Shown here: one piece after another, positions 11,140 through 23,558 of the stretch
How positions within the stretch are numbered: position 1 is the first letter of the stretch
Layout of the letters: every line of letters begins with the position of its first letter
From: Prionailurus bengalensis
Lineage: Eukaryota > Chordata > Mammalia > Carnivora > Felidae
Length of the DNA: 64,000 bases
NCBI RefSeq assembly: GCF_016509475.1
Contig: NC_057361.1
Coordinates: 67,683,445 to 67,747,444, forward strand
Direction: 5' to 3'
Program-made: the position numbers and the translations under genes
Notes under the pieces: generated by a model
Databases searched by the model: none
The model's input: only the letters and a program-made list of their open reading frames with translations
What the model was told of the DNA's origin: nothing

Positions 11140-11860
11140 GGTTATGAATTTCTTTAGCATTTGCTTTCCTGTGAAAACCTATCTCCTTTTATTCTGAATG
11201 ATAGACTTTCTGGATAGAGTATTCTTGAGTGCAGATTTTTTTTTCCTTCAGCCTTTTGAATATATTATGCCACTTCCCTCTGGCTTGTATTGTTTCTTCT
11301 GGAAAATCTACCAGTAGTCTTATGGGGTTTCCCTCGTATGCAACTGTTTTCTTTTCTCTTGATGCTTTTACAATTCTCTCTTTATTGTTACATTTTACCA
11401 TCTTAATCACTATGTGTGTTGGTGTGGATCTCCTTGTGCTGATTTTAGTGGGGGAATTCTGTGCCTCTTGGATCTGGATTTCTGTTTTCTTCCACAGGTT
11501 TGGGAAGTTTTCATCTATTATTTGTTCAAAAAGTTTTCTACCCCCTTTTCTCTCTCTTCTCCTTCTGGGATCTGTATATGTGAATGTTATTCTACTTGAT
11601 GTTGTCACTGAGTTATTTAAGTTTATATTTATTTTGTAAAATTTTTCACCTACTCAACTAGATTGTTTTCCATTACTCTGTCATCCAAGTCGCTTATCTA
11701 TTCTTCTGCTTTCTCTAGTCTACTATTTATTCTATCTAATGTAATTTTAATTTCATTTATTAAGTTACTTATCTCTGATTTTTTAAATGTTTTCTATCTG
11801 TTTGTTAAGGGTCTCAACAAGGTCCGCCACTATTTTCTCAGGTCTAGTTATTATCTTTGT
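11140..11860 (-). pseudogene. L1 ORF1 remnant of the old L1
   Basis: The minus-strand translation at 11189-11608 (139 codons without a stop) contains recognisable ORF1p blocks: LFEQIIDENFPNLWKKTEIQ, then VIKMVKCNNKERIVKASREK and YEGNPIRLL. The N-terminal and extreme C-terminal ends are degraded. It lies between the ORF2 start (near 10700) and the 5'UTR, in the order expected for a minus-strand L1. Confidence 0.85.
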
Positions 11861-13316
11861 GATCATTACTTTAAATTCTCTATCAGCATATTATTTACCT
11901 CCATTTTGCCTAGGTCTGTTGCTATGATTTTGTCTCCCCCCCCCCCTTAGGAGATGTGTTCCTTTGTATTCACTTTTGTCTAACTCTCTATGACTTTCTC
12001 TGTGTTAGGAAAGTCAGCTATGACTCTCGTTCTTTCAAGTAGTGGCCTTATGAAGAAGAGGTTCTGTAGTGTCTTGCAGTGCAGTGACCCCATTCACCAG
12101 AACCTGGTACTTCAGGTGTGTCTCTTATGTGTGTTGTATACTCCTGTTGTAGCTAATCCACTGTTTTTCTTCAGTCCGGTGGTCTGCAATGGCTCAAATG
12201 TGAAGTGTTTTCTCCCTGTGCTCTTAGTGGGAAATCTGAGGCAGCTTTGGGCTTAAGTTTAGTCAGATCAGGTGTTTTCCCAAGATGCAATAGTTGCAAA
12301 CTGCAGGGCACTTTCCTTGTTTTGTCATCTGAGATGCTTTCATTAATGTGTAGGGACTACAGTAAGACCAACTGTCTGCCCCCAGACTGCTTGGGCCACA
12401 GTCTCACTGGTTTTTGTGGTTATCTTTTCCTCTCTGTGGGTAAGAGTCACTTTGGTGTGGTGATGGACCCTCTCTGGACTGCTTGCATATGACCAAGCTT
12501 GCAGTGTTGCTTTCAATGGGCTTCAGTGAAGAACACATAGGAGGAGGTGGATCTGTGGATGTGCAAAGGGGTAGGAGGCATGGTTTTAGCAAGGTTTGTG
12601 CTGGACTTCTGCCAGGGGATAACTGTAGTTGAGGCATGGCTATAAGGGTTGGACTCACAGAAGCATGGGTTGGACACACAGTGTTAGCAAGTTAGGTAGA
12701 GAGTGTTGGCACTGCTCTGGTTCCCACAAGTAGATATGTCTTTATGCTGGGAAGTGGAGGAGGGAAGTGGTTCCACCAGCTCCTTTGTTGCTGGAGAAGC
12801 CTCCCAAGGACACCTGTCCCTCCAGCATGTGCTCTGAGTTTAGTAAACATATGTCCCTCCCATATACACCAGGTTGTTTTCAAACTGCTGCTTCCATGCT
12901 GTATTTCCATGAGGCTCTTTTTTGTGCTATCTCTTTAAGGGTAGGGACTCAGTTTCCTCTCTCTCTCTCTAGGCTTTCCCAGACCTGAGCCAGCTGATTT
13001 TTAAAGTTCTAGGTTTTAAGTCCTGCTAATTGTAACTAAAAACTTGTAAAATTTGTCTCCTCTGGTTTTCAAAGCCAAATATTATAAGGATTCATCTCTC
13101 CTGTGTGGGCTTTTCTGCCCATTTAGCTCCTGACTATTTCTATGCCATTCTTTCCCTCTTTTATGTGGCCTCTTCTCTACATTTAGCTGTAAGGATTTTT
13201 TTTTCTGCCAGTCTTTGGGTCATTTCGTGGGTTATTTACACTGATGTGGGTGTTATCTGGTTGTATCCAGGGATGAGGTGAGCTTAAAGTCCTCCTACTC
13301 TGCCATCTTCCCTAGA
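11861..13316 (-). other. 5'UTR of the old minus-strand L1
   Basis: About 1.4 kb between the ORF1 remnant and the 5' end at 13316. It is less AT-rich than the ORFs but CpG-poor, so its CpGs have decayed. A C run is at 11936-11947. The element's first bases on the minus strand (gaagatggcagagtagg) are at about 13295-13311. Open frames at 12205-12492 and 12404-12679 are chance frames in this UTR. Confidence 0.75.
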
Positions 13317-14029
13317 ATATCATACATATTTTTAAATATTTAATGCTGCAATAATCACCATTGCCAATTAGATGTGTGAAAATTGCAAACAAGAGAAGAT
13401 AAGAAATCTTGAGGAATATCTCTCAGCTGTCCAGTATCAAGAAAATAAAGGCAATGAACCTTACAATTCTTCTCAAAAAAAAAGAAAAAAGAAAAAAAGA
13501 AATGTACACCAGATATTAACTTTCTTGACTTGCTTTCTTTTAATATTCATGCTTATGTGTCATGAACATTTATTTTCTTTTTCCTCAATGGAAGAATTAT
13601 TTTACCCTGTCTAAAGGTGACTTCTGCACTTTGATCACCACCTTCTGCACGTTTGTGTTAAATATAGCTTTTTTTCTATATCTTTAGCATGATTTTTTCT
13701 TCAACCCACTTCTTAAATGTACTCAAGTTCATTTATCTTCAAATACTTCCCTTTAAACATATCTCTACCTCAAGCTATTACTGTTTATTCCTTCTTCCAT
13801 TACTACTACAGTTTCTGTGAGAGAAGCTTACATATACTTTGTCTCTTGTTTACAACTTCTATCAACCCATTCTATACACTGGTAGCCTCACCATACCACA
13901 GAAACTGTTTGAACAAAATTTATCAGGTCTGTTTCTGTGTATTTTATTTTTTACATAAACTTCCTATTTTTTTTTATTTCTTACATGTCAATAATCAAAG
14001 AATAAAAGCTACACAAAAACACAAATATT
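13317..14029. other. AT-rich DNA without assigned features
   Basis: I see no gene and no repeat I can name. There is a purine-rich stretch at 13475-13500 and weak short frames only. This is the first sequence outside the old L1 and is probably its pre-insertion flank. Confidence 0.5.
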
Positions 14030-14980
14030 AGAAATAACATTCATATACCTTCTACCTACATTCATCAATTGTAAACAATTTAGTCTTTATCTCTTTACCA
14101 TTAAATATTTCAAACTGTATTTCTTTAGGAAAAATGTTTTATTGCAAACACTCACTACAGAAATCAACTTAAGTAAACTGGAAGTAGACATAATAGTTTA
14201 TTCTTTGTCTGTCAAATTTGTCAGTTGACCCAATATCTTAATTTTTTTTTTCTCCTGAAGCAAAAGATTGAGTCTAAGGACAATTATTGCATTTAGTTTT
14301 CATGACATTTTGGTCTTATTTAATCTAGGTCATTTCCATTGCCCTTCATTGTCTTATATTAAACTAACATATTTGTAGATTAATAGACTGTTCCTTATCT
14401 GGGGTTTGTGTGATATTTCGTTTTGATTAGATTCAAATTATGCATTCTTATCCAGAATACTTTATAGGGCTTATTGTGTCCTTCTCAGTATATACCAGTC
14501 TGGAGGTCCAAAATGCCTATCTCTTCCTCCTTAGTAATGTTAATTTTGATCATTTAGTCAAGGTGTTATCCAATTTCTCACTATATAATTATTGTGATGT
14601 TTTCCGCCTTTACAACTAATAGCAATCTTTGGGGATACATTTAAGATCATGCAAATATTCTGCTACTTGTCAAAAATTTCCTCTAGATTTAGCATATATT
14701 AAATATTATTTTCTTATCCAATCTTTGTTGTGATGGTTACAAGAAGATGATCTTGCAACTCCAGATCTCCATGTACATTTATCAGTCAGCATATGCATTT
14801 TATACTAAAAAATTTTCTCAACCCCTGATATTTATCAAACAACTTAGTTTTCTATTTATTATTTGGACAGATTCATGAATTAATGTTTTCAATATATTAT
14901 AATTCATCATCATATTTAATTATTTTGGTGGTCATATTTTTCTAGACTTGACCAAGTGGACCTCCTTTTAAGCCAGCTAT

Positions 14981-15020
<40 letters not shown>

Positions 15021-15260
15021 TGCGTGTGTGTGTATCAGCCCTATCATTTTTTCAGTGCTTCCTTAGTGTATGTCATGTTAAGACTTTTTTTTCATTTTAA
15101 GATATCTTTTACCCACCATGACACTGTAATCAATATTATTCCTAGGACCTCTACTTTGTAGGGAAGAATGATAGTAGAGACCAATATCTGGGTGCTGGGT
15201 GTGCTTGTTGCAACTGGGATACCTTTGTTTCTTGGTTCATTAAGTAATACTATATTCTTT
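14030..15260 (-). mobile_element. Very old L1M-type 3' sequence
   Basis: The plus strand follows, with heavy divergence, the mammal-wide ancient L1M 3' region as I remember it. Recognisable points are the block around 14270-14490 (ending in a phrase like tgtgtccttctcagtatatacc), 14530-14600 (ttgatcatttagtcaaggtg) and 15160-15215 (agagaccaatatctgggtgctgggtgtgct). The assignment is from memory of the family, not a search. It contains a (TG)n tract. Confidence 0.55.
14981..15034. repeat. (TG)n microsatellite
   Basis: About 27 TG units with interruptions (tatg, tgcg) inside the ancient L1M piece. Confidence 0.95.
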
Positions 15261-16184
15261 TTGATTAACAAATCACTTTAATCACTATAATATTTGATAT
15301 TATTTACTATCCTTTCCTTGAAACATATTATTTTATTGGCCTCTATAACATGATTTTTTTCCTGATATTTTTTCTTTTTCTACTTGTTCTTGGTTCCCTT
15401 TTCAAATTCCCTTTTTCAATGGCCTGCCCCTATTTCCCATTACTAAAAGTGTGTCCCAAAGTTTCTATTCTTGGTTATGTTCTCACTATATTTGTTAATT
15501 TTAGTTATATCCATGTCTTACAATGTCATTGATATATTCATCAATATCAAGTGATTTATTATCATCTAATAGCTCTTTCTGGAACTATACACTCATATTA
15601 TCAAACACCAAATTTAACACATCTATTTAAATTTCCTGCAAATATCTCAATCCCACCATGTCATAAAATACCTTATTATCTATCAATCTCCACTACCCTT
15701 CCCTCTAAAGAGCAAACTTCATACATTTCTTCACTTATTTCACCTATAGTTTTTTCATTTATCTAGTCTACCAAGATGCCTAGGAATAATCACTAACTTT
15801 TTTCTCTTCTTCTTTTTCACCATTCAATTAGTTACTAAACTGAACAGATTCTCTACCTCCTAAATAATTTTGTAATCTTGTCCATCCTCTTCATTCCTAA
15901 TGTAAATTCCCTTTCCTCTCTTCTTAATGATCTATTTCAGTGGTTTCCTAATTAGTCACTTTGATTCTTATCTTTCCCTTTAATCCTGTACATTGCAGCC
16001 AGAGTGATCTTCTAAGGCATTAATCTGATGAGGATACTTTTCTGTATAAAAATTTCTATGACTACTTATGGCACTAGAATGGTATGATTTTTTTCAGGCT
16101 TGTCTTTTGCCATTATCTTACTATTCCCGTGTTCTACATCAGAAGACTTATTTTTTTAACTGAGAAAATATGTACACATATTTA
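15261..16184. other. AT-rich DNA without assigned features
   Basis: No gene seen. The part around 15960-16140 (cagccagagtgatcttctaa and after) resembles an old mammalian interspersed repeat, but I cannot name it with confidence. Confidence 0.4.
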
Positions 16185-17030
16185 CATAGAGTCAAATGCC
16201 TAAATCCTAACTATACATTTTGATGAATTTCTACAAAACTATACATCTATATAATCATCACCCCAACTTTTAAATTCTAAGCTGCATTGGTAATCACTGT
16301 CCTGATTTCCATTATCAAATATTATTTTTAAAATCAAATATTAGTTTTTGCCTGTTCCTGACTTTATATAAATGAAATTATCCCTGTTGTGATGTGTACC
16401 ACTAGTCCGTTATTTTTTTTTTTAATTTATGAGTAAAAGTCCATTGTATTAATATAAAATGGTTTGTCCTTCCTTTTACTGGGAGGTAGTTGGGTGTTTT
16501 TCAGCTTTGGATTATTTTAAAGTTGCAAAGAAAGTTCTCATACAAGTCTTTTTGTGGACACATATTTATTTTATAGGTATGTACCTAGAGGTAACAGCTA
16601 AGTTATAAAGTAGGGATACATTTTTCTTTATATGAAACTGCCAAACTCTTCTCCAAAGGGTCTGTGCATATTTACATTCCCACCAGTAAATTATGAGAGA
16701 TCTCCGAGTTCCTAATCCTTATCAGAGTAGCTTCTGTCAAAGTTTTTAATTCCTATCATTACAGTGACTATATGAAGACATCCAACTGTCATTTTAATTT
16801 TCATTGCTTTATTCATTAATAAAGTTCAACACCTTTTAATGCAGTCTTTGGTCATCCCTAATTCTTATTTTGTGAAGTGTTTGTTCAATTTTTATACATA
16901 TTTGTACAGGATGGCTTGCAAGTTTGTTATAGATTTTTACAAGCTATTTATATACATTTATATATTCTAGAAACGTTTTCTTTTGGATATATGCATCATA
17001 AATATTTTCTCCAAGTATATAGATTTTTTA
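16185..17030 (-). mobile_element. Ancient L1M-type 3'UTR and ORF2 C-terminal end
   Basis: The plus strand shows the diverged antisense of old L1: the 'ttttgcctgttcctgactttatataaatg' region (about 16345-16380), 'gaaactgccaaactcttctcca' (about 16635-16660) and 'cattcccaccagtaaattatgagag' (about 16673-16700). No coding capacity. Confidence 0.7.
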
Positions 17031-17090
17031 AAATATTTTTTCCTTAGCTTTATTGAGGAATAATTGACAAAATAAAATTGCAGACATTTA

Positions 17091-17311
17091 TTTATTTTTA
17101 TTTTTTTAATGATTATTTATTATTGAGAGACAGAGAGAGACAGAGCATGAGCAGAGAAGAGGCAGAGAGAGGAGGAGACACAGAATCTGAAGCAGGCTCC
17201 AGGCTGCGAGCTGTCGGCACAAAGTCCGACGTGGGGCTTGAACTCACAAACGGCAGATCATGACCTGAGCTGAAGTCATCCGCTCAACCGACTGAGCCAT
17301 CCAGGCGCCCC
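17091..17311 (-). mobile_element. CAN SINE with 16-bp target-site duplication
   Basis: Minus-strand SINE, complete from A/T tail to head (actgagccatccaggcgccc). The duplication is AAATTGCAGACATTTA at 17075-17090 and AAATTGCAGATATTTA at 17312-17327 (one mismatch). It keeps some CpGs (gtccgacgtgggg). Confidence 0.95.
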
Positions 17312-17348
17312 AAATTGCAGATATTTAGAATGTACAATGTGATGAGCT

Positions 17349-17351
<3 letters not shown>

Positions 17352-17396
<45 letters not shown>
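17352..17396. repeat. (AT)n microsatellite
   Basis: About 20 AT units at the boundary between old L1 3' sequence and the short L1 insertion at 17397. Confidence 0.95.
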
Positions 17397-17607
17397 GGGA
17401 GGCAAAACATAAGAGACACTTAAATACACAGAGCAAATTGAGAGTTGCTGGTGGGGGTGGGAGTGGGAGAATGGTTTACATGAGTCACATGCATTAAGGA
17501 GGGAATTTTTTTGGATGAGCACTAGTAAGAGATGAATCACTGGGTCATACTCCTGAAGCGAGGACTAGATTGTATGTTGATTAACTTGAATTTAAATTAA
17601 AAAAAAG
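17397..17607 (+). mobile_element. 5'-truncated L1 3'-end fragment, plus strand
   Basis: About 210 bp of carnivore L1 3'UTR (gggaggcaaaacataagaga, then the atgagcactagta block) ending in a short A tail at 17598-17607. The flanks share only TGTATA-like sequence around the (AT)n tract, so the duplication is uncertain. Confidence 0.85.
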
Positions 17608-18481
17608 TGTATACAGTAAAGAAAAATAACAATTTTTCAAATATAGAATACAGTATTAACTATATCATCATGGTATACATTACATCCTCAGAACATATTC
17701 ATAACTGGAAGTTCATCTTGTATAATTTTCAGTGTACAGACCTTTTCTCATCTTGCTTAAATTTATTCCTATTTTATTGGTTTTGGTCCTGTTATAAGTG
17801 GAATTGATTTATTTCTTTTTCAGATAGTTTATTGTCAGCATATAAAAACACAGCTAATTTTTATGGTTATTTAATATCCTGCTGCTTTACTGAAATTTCA
17901 TATTAGGTTTAATCATTGTTTTGTTGTTGTTGTTGTTGTTTAGAATTTTCTATATAGAGTGTCATGTCAGAGGCCAATAGAATATGGTACTACTTCCTTT
18001 TTTATTTGTATGGTTCTAATTCTTTTTATTCCTTAAGTATTTGGACTTGCTTCCATTATTATGGTTAACAGAAGTGGCAAAAGTGGCCATGCTTGTCTTG
18101 TTCTTGAACTTGGAAAAAATTAGTCTTTACCATTAAGTATAATGTTAACAGTGGGTATATATACATTACATTGACATACTTAAACACAGTGTATGTTCTT
18201 TATATTGTTCTATTCAAATAAGATTGGCTAGTATTTTGTTAAGAATTTTTGCATCTGTGTTCATGAAGGATATTGGACTATATTTTATTTTATTGTAGAG
18301 TCCTTTTCTGGTTTTGTCATCAGGGCAATAATGGATTCATAAAATAAGCTTTCTCTTTAATATTTTAGATAATTTTGAGAAATATTGGTATTAATTTTTC
18401 TTTGCATGATTAGTATATTTCACAATTGAAGCCATCTGGTCCTGGATTTTTCATTGTTAGATGATTTTTTATTAATGATTT

Positions 18482-18778
18482 TATGACTTTAATTCTTTTT
18501 AAATATAATTTATTATAATATTGGCTAACATACAGTGTGTAAACTATGTTCTTGGTTTTTGGGGTAGATTCCCATGGTTCATCACTTACATAAAACACCC
18601 AGTGCTCGACACAACAAGTGACCTCCTCCATGCCCATCAACCATTATCCACTCTCCCTCACTCCCCAGTCAACCCTCAGTTTGTTCTCTGTATTTAAGAG
18701 TCTTTTAAGTTTTGCCTCCCTCCCTCTCTGTAACTATTTTTTCCCCTTCCCTTCCCCCATGGTCTTCTGTTGAGTTTC
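18482..18778 (-). other. 3'UTR of the minus-strand full-length L1
   Basis: Antisense of the carnivore L1 3' end (cccagtgctcgacacaacaag, tcagtttgttctctgtattt). It begins at a weak T/A-rich tail near 18482-18510. Confidence 0.85.
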
Positions 18779-21700
18779 TCAAGATTCACATATGAATGAA
18801 AACATATGGTATCTGTCTTCCTCTGACTGACTTATTTAACTTAGCGTAATACCCTCCAGTTACATCCACGTTGGTGTAAATGGCATGATTTCTTTCTCAT
18901 TGCCAAGTAGAATTCCATTGTATATATAAACCACATCTTTTTTATCCACTCATCAGTTGATGGGCATTTAGGCTCTTTCGATAACTTGGCTATTGTTGAA
19001 AGTGCTGCTATAAACGTTGGGGTACATGTGCCCCTATACATCAGCATTCCTATATACTTTGGATAAATTCCTAGTAGTGTTTTTGCTGGGTCATAGGGTG
19101 GTTCTATTTTTAAGGTTTTGAGGCACCTCCACACTGTTTTCCAGAGCGGCTGCACCAGTATGCATTACCACCAACAGTACAAGAGGGTTCCCACTTCTCC
19201 ATATCCTCACCAGCATCTGTAGTTTCCTGAGTTGTTCATTTTAGCCCCTCTGACTGGTGTGAGGTGGTATCTCAGTGTGGTTTTGATTTGTATTTCCCTG
19301 ATAATGAGTGATGTTGAGTGTCTATTGGCCATCTGAATGCCTTCTTTGGAAAGTGTCTATTCATGTCTTCTGCCCATTTCTTAACTGGATTATTTGTTTT
19401 TCAGGTGTTAATTTTGGTAAGTTCTTTATAGATTTTGGATATTAACCCTTTATCCAATATGTCATTTGCAAATATCTTTTCCCATTCCATCAGTTGCCTT
19501 TTAGTTTTGTTGATTGTTTCCTTTGCAGTGTAAAAGCTTTTAATCTCGATGAGGTCCCAATAGTTCATCTTTGCTTTAAATTCCCTTACCTTTGGAGATG
19601 TGTCAAGCAAGAAATTGCTGTGGCTGAGGTCATAAAGATTGTTGCCTGCTTTCTCCTCTAGGGTTTTGATGGTTTCCTGTCTCACATTTAGGTTTTCATC
19701 CATTTTGAGTTTACTTTTGTGTATGGTGTAAGAAAGTGATTTAGTTTCATTCTTCTGCATGTTGCTGTTCACTTCTAGCACCATTTGCTAAAAAGACTGT
19801 CTTTTTTTCCATTGGATGTACTTTCCTGTTTTGTCAAAATTAGTTGGCCATACATTTGTGGACCCAATTCTGGGTTCTATATTCTATTCCATTGGTCTAT
19901 GTATCTGTTTTAGTGCCAATACCATGCTGTCTTGATGATTACAGCTTTGTAGTAGAGGCTAAAGTCTGGGATTGTGATGCCTCCTGCTTTGGTTTTCTTC
20001 TTCAATATTACTTTGGCCATTTGTGTGTTTTGTGATTCCATACAAATTGTAAGATTGTTTGTTCTAGCTTCAAGAAGAATGCTGGTGCAATTTTGATTGG
20101 GATTGCATTGAATGTGCAATAAATGTTGCACTACCCAATGTGCAATCAAGATTGCTTTGGGTAGTATTGACATTTTAACAATTTTTATTCCTCCAATCTA
20201 TGAGAATGGAATATTTTTCCATTTCTTTGTGTCTTCTTCAATTTCCTTCATAAGTTTTCTGTACTTTTCAGCATACAGATCTTTTACATCTTTGGTTATG
20301 TTTATTCCTAGGTATTTTACAGTTCTTGGTGCAATTGTAAATGGGATCAATTTCTTGATTTCATTTTCTGTTGCTTCATTATTTGTTTATAAAAATGAAA
20401 CCTATTTCTGTACATTGATTTTGTACCCTGTGACTTTGCTGAATCCATGTATCAGTTCTAGTCACCTTTTGGTGGAGTCTTTTGGTTTTCCATGTAGAGT
20501 ATCATGTCGTCTGCAAAAAGTGAATGATTGACTACTTTGCCAATTTGGATGCATTTTATTTCATTTTTTTGTATGATTGCTGATGCTAGGATTTCCAAAA
20601 CTATGTTAAACAGAAGTGGTGAGAGTAGACATCACTGTCGTGTTCCTGATCTCAGGGGGAAAGTTCTCAGTTTTTCCCATTGAGGATGATATTAGCTGTG
20701 GGCTTTTCATATATGGCCTTTATGATGTTTAGGTATGTTCCTTTTATCCCAAGTTTCTTGAAGGTTTTTATTAAGAAAGTATGCTGTATTTTGTCAAAGG
20801 CTTTTTCTGCATCTATCGACAGTATCATATTGTTCTTAGCCTTTCTTTTATTAATGTGATGTATCACATTGATTGATTTGCAGATATTGAACCAACCCTG
20901 CATTCCAGGAATGAATCCCACTTGATCATTGTCAATAATTCTTTTTATACATTGTTGAATTTGATGTGCTTGTATGTTGTTGAGAATTTTTGCATCCATG
21001 TTCATCAGGGATATTGGCCTGTAATTTTCCTTTTTTGTGGAGTCTCTATCTGGTTTGGGAATCAAGGTAATGCTGGCTTCATAGAGTGAGTCTGTAAAGT
21101 TTTCTTCTATTTCTTTTTTTTGGAGCAGTTTGTGAAGAATAGGTATTAACTCTACTTTAAATGTTTGGTAGAATTCCACTGGGAAGCCATCTGGCCCAGG
21201 ACTCTTCTTTGTTGGGAGATTTTAGATAACTGATTCAATTTCTTCACTAGTTATGGGTCTGTTCAAATTTTCTATTTTTTTTTCTCGTTTGAGTTTTGGT
21301 AGTGTGTGGGTGTCTAGAAATTTGTCCATTTCTTTCAGGTTGTGCAATTTGTTGGCATATAATTTTTTTTAGTATTCTCTGATAATTGGTTGTATTTCTG
21401 AGGGGTTGGTTGTGATAAATACATTTTCATTCATGATTTTATCTATTTGGGTCCTCTCTGCTCTTTTTGAGAAGTCTAGCTGGGGGTTTATCAACTTTGT
21501 TTATTTAAAAAAAAACAGCTCTTAGTTTCTTTTTCATTGATCTGTTCTACTGGGTTTTTTAAAATTCTATATTGTTTATTTCTCCTCTGATATTTATTAT
21601 TTCTCTTCCTCTGATGGCCTTGGGGTTTCTTTGTTGTTCTGCTTCTACTTCCTTTAAGTGTGCTGTTAAATATTGTATTTGGGATTTTTCTTGTTTCTTG

Positions 21701-22602
21701 AGTTAGGCCTGAATTGCAATGCATTTTCCTCTTAGGACTCCCTTTTCTGCATCCCAAACAGTTTGGACGGTTGTGTTTTCATTTTCATTTGTTTCTGTAT
21801 ATTTTTAAATTTCTTCTCTAATTGCCTGGTTGACCCATTCATTTTTTAGTAGGATGTTCTTTAACCTCTATGAATTTGGAGGTTTTCCAAACTTTTTCCT
21901 GTGGTTGACTTCAAGTTTCATAGCTCTGTGATCTGAAAATGTGCATGGTATTATTATAATAATTATATTTTTTGAAGGCTGTTTTGTGATCCAGTATGTG
22001 ATCTATCTTGGAGAATGTTCCTTGTGCACTTGAGAAGAATGTGTATTCTGCTGCTTTGGGATAAAAAGTTCTGAATATATCTGTCAAGTCCATCTGGTCC
22101 AGTGTATCATTCAGGGCCTTTGTTTTTTTATTGATTTTCTGTCTAGATGAACTGTTGTAAGTGGAGTATTAAAGTCCCCTGAAATTACCACATTCTTATC
22201 AATAAGGTTGCTTATGTTTGTGATTAATTGTTTTACATATTTGGGGGCTCCCATATTTGGCACATAGACATTTATAATTGTTAGCTCTTCCTGATGGATA
22301 GACCCTGTAATTATTATATAATGCCCTTCTTCATATCTTGTTACAGCCTTTAATTTAAAGTCTAGTTTGTCTGATATAAGTATGGCTACTCCAGTTTTCT
22401 TTTGGCTTCCAGTAGCATGGTAAATAGTTCTCCATCCCCTCACTCTCAATCTAAAGGTGTCCTCAGGTCTAAAATGAGTCTCTTGTAGACAGCAAATAGA
22501 TGGGTCTTGTTTTTTGTTCATTTTGATACCCTGTCTTTTGATTGGAGCATTTACTCCATTTACATTCAGTGTTGTTATTGAAAGATATGGATTTTGAGTC
22601 AT
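18779..22602 (-). pseudogene. L1 ORF2 of the minus-strand full-length L1, broken
   Basis: The start ATG complement is at 22600-22602 and begins MTQNPYLSI. The endonuclease is open to about 22111 with LNVNGVN, QETHF and SGDFNT motifs, where AGDFNT is usual. The reverse transcriptase lies around 20400-21180 (QVGFIPGMQGWFN, DAEKAFDKI). The C-terminal block around 18841-19155 contains PYDPAKTLLGIYP and the ...STDEWIKKMWFIYTMEF block. The expected stop is at 18779-18781. Many stops and frameshifts, plus a roughly 40-bp local irregularity near 20110-20155, make it non-functional. Confidence 0.88.
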
Positions 22603-22670
22603 TGTGTTATCTGTAGGCTTCATGCTTGCAGTGATGTCTCTGTTCCCTTGTAGTCTTTGCAACATTCCAC

Positions 22671-23558
22671 TCACAGAGTCCCCCTAAGGATCTCTTTTAG
22701 GGCTGGTTTGGTGGTGATGAACTCTTTCAGTTTTTGTTTGTCTGTGAAAAGCTTTATCTCCCCTCGATTGTGAATGACAGGCTTGCTGGATAAAGGATCC
22801 TTGGCTGCATATTTTTCCTATTAAACACATTGAAGATTTTCTGCCACTCCCTTCTGGCCTGCAAAGTTTTAGTTGATAGGTCTGATACTACCCTACCCTT
22901 ATGTGTCTACCCTTGTAGGTTAGGGCCCATATGTCCCTAGTTGCTTCCAAACTTCTCTATTTACCTTTGTATTCTGCCAGTTTCTCTATGATATGTCATG
23001 CAGAAAAACGATTCAAACTATATCTGAAAGGAGTTCTCTGTGCCTTCTGGATTTTGATATCTGTTTCCTTTCCCAAATTTGGGACGTTCTCAGCTATGAT
23101 TTGTTCAAGTATACCTTCCACCCCTTTCTCTCTCTTCTTCTTCTGGAACTCCTCTGATACAGATATTATTATGATTCATTGAATCACTTAGTTCTCTAAT
23201 TCTCCCCTCATTGTCCAGAATTTTTTAATCTTTTTCTCAGTTTCATCTTTTTCTATAATTTTATCTTCTATTTCACATATTCTCCCCTTTTCCTCTTCAA
23301 TCCTCACTGTCACTGCCTCTAGTTTATTTTGCATCTCATTTACTGCATTTTTATTTCATCATGACTATTTTTTAGTTCCTTGATCTCTGCACCAAGACTC
23401 TCTGCTGTCTTCTATGCTTTTTTTCAAGCCCAGCAATTAATCTTATGACTATTACTTTAAATTCTTGTTCAGTTATAATTTATATCTGTTTTGATCAATT
23501 CTTTAGCTTTCATTTATTCCTGGAAATTCTTTTGAGGAAAATTCTTCTGTTTCATCAT
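22671..23558 (-). pseudogene. L1 ORF1 of the minus-strand full-length L1, broken
   Basis: The start codon complement is at 23556-23558 (ATGATGAAACAGAAG on the minus strand). The rest is recognisable only piecewise, with the C-terminal KEFITTKPAL-like block antisense near 22690-22740. Multiple frameshifts. Confidence 0.75.

Larger units (their letters stand above)
126..13316 (-). mobile_element. Old L1 (LINE-1), minus strand, reaching its own 5' end, heavily interrupted
   Basis: The complement reads as a carnivore L1. The 3'UTR starts outside the window and continues through 126-400. ORF2 C-terminal to reverse-transcriptase sequence runs 400-3397, ORF2 continues to the endonuclease start (9637-10710), ORF1 lies around 11140-11860, and a 5'UTR runs to about 13316. 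The minus-strand 5' end carries the YY1-type start motif (ggaagatggcagagtaggag) near 13290-13312. Later insertions inside it are SINEs at 903-1145, 3398-9636 (itself split) and 10418-10617, plus the full-length L1 at 3423-9362. All ORFs are broken by many stops and frameshifts. The 3' target-site duplication is outside the window. Confidence 0.9.
17040..17725 (-). mobile_element. Old L1MB-like 3' end, interrupted by SINE, (AT)n and an L1 fragment
   Basis: Plus-strand text 'gctttattgaggaataattgacaaaa' (17047-17072), 'gaatgtacaatgtgatga' (17327-17345) and 'atacagtattaactatatcatcatg' (17649-17673) is the antisense of a familiar old L1 3'UTR. Insertions within it are a SINE at 17091-17311, an (AT)n tract and an L1 3' fragment at 17397-17607. 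Confidence 0.7.
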
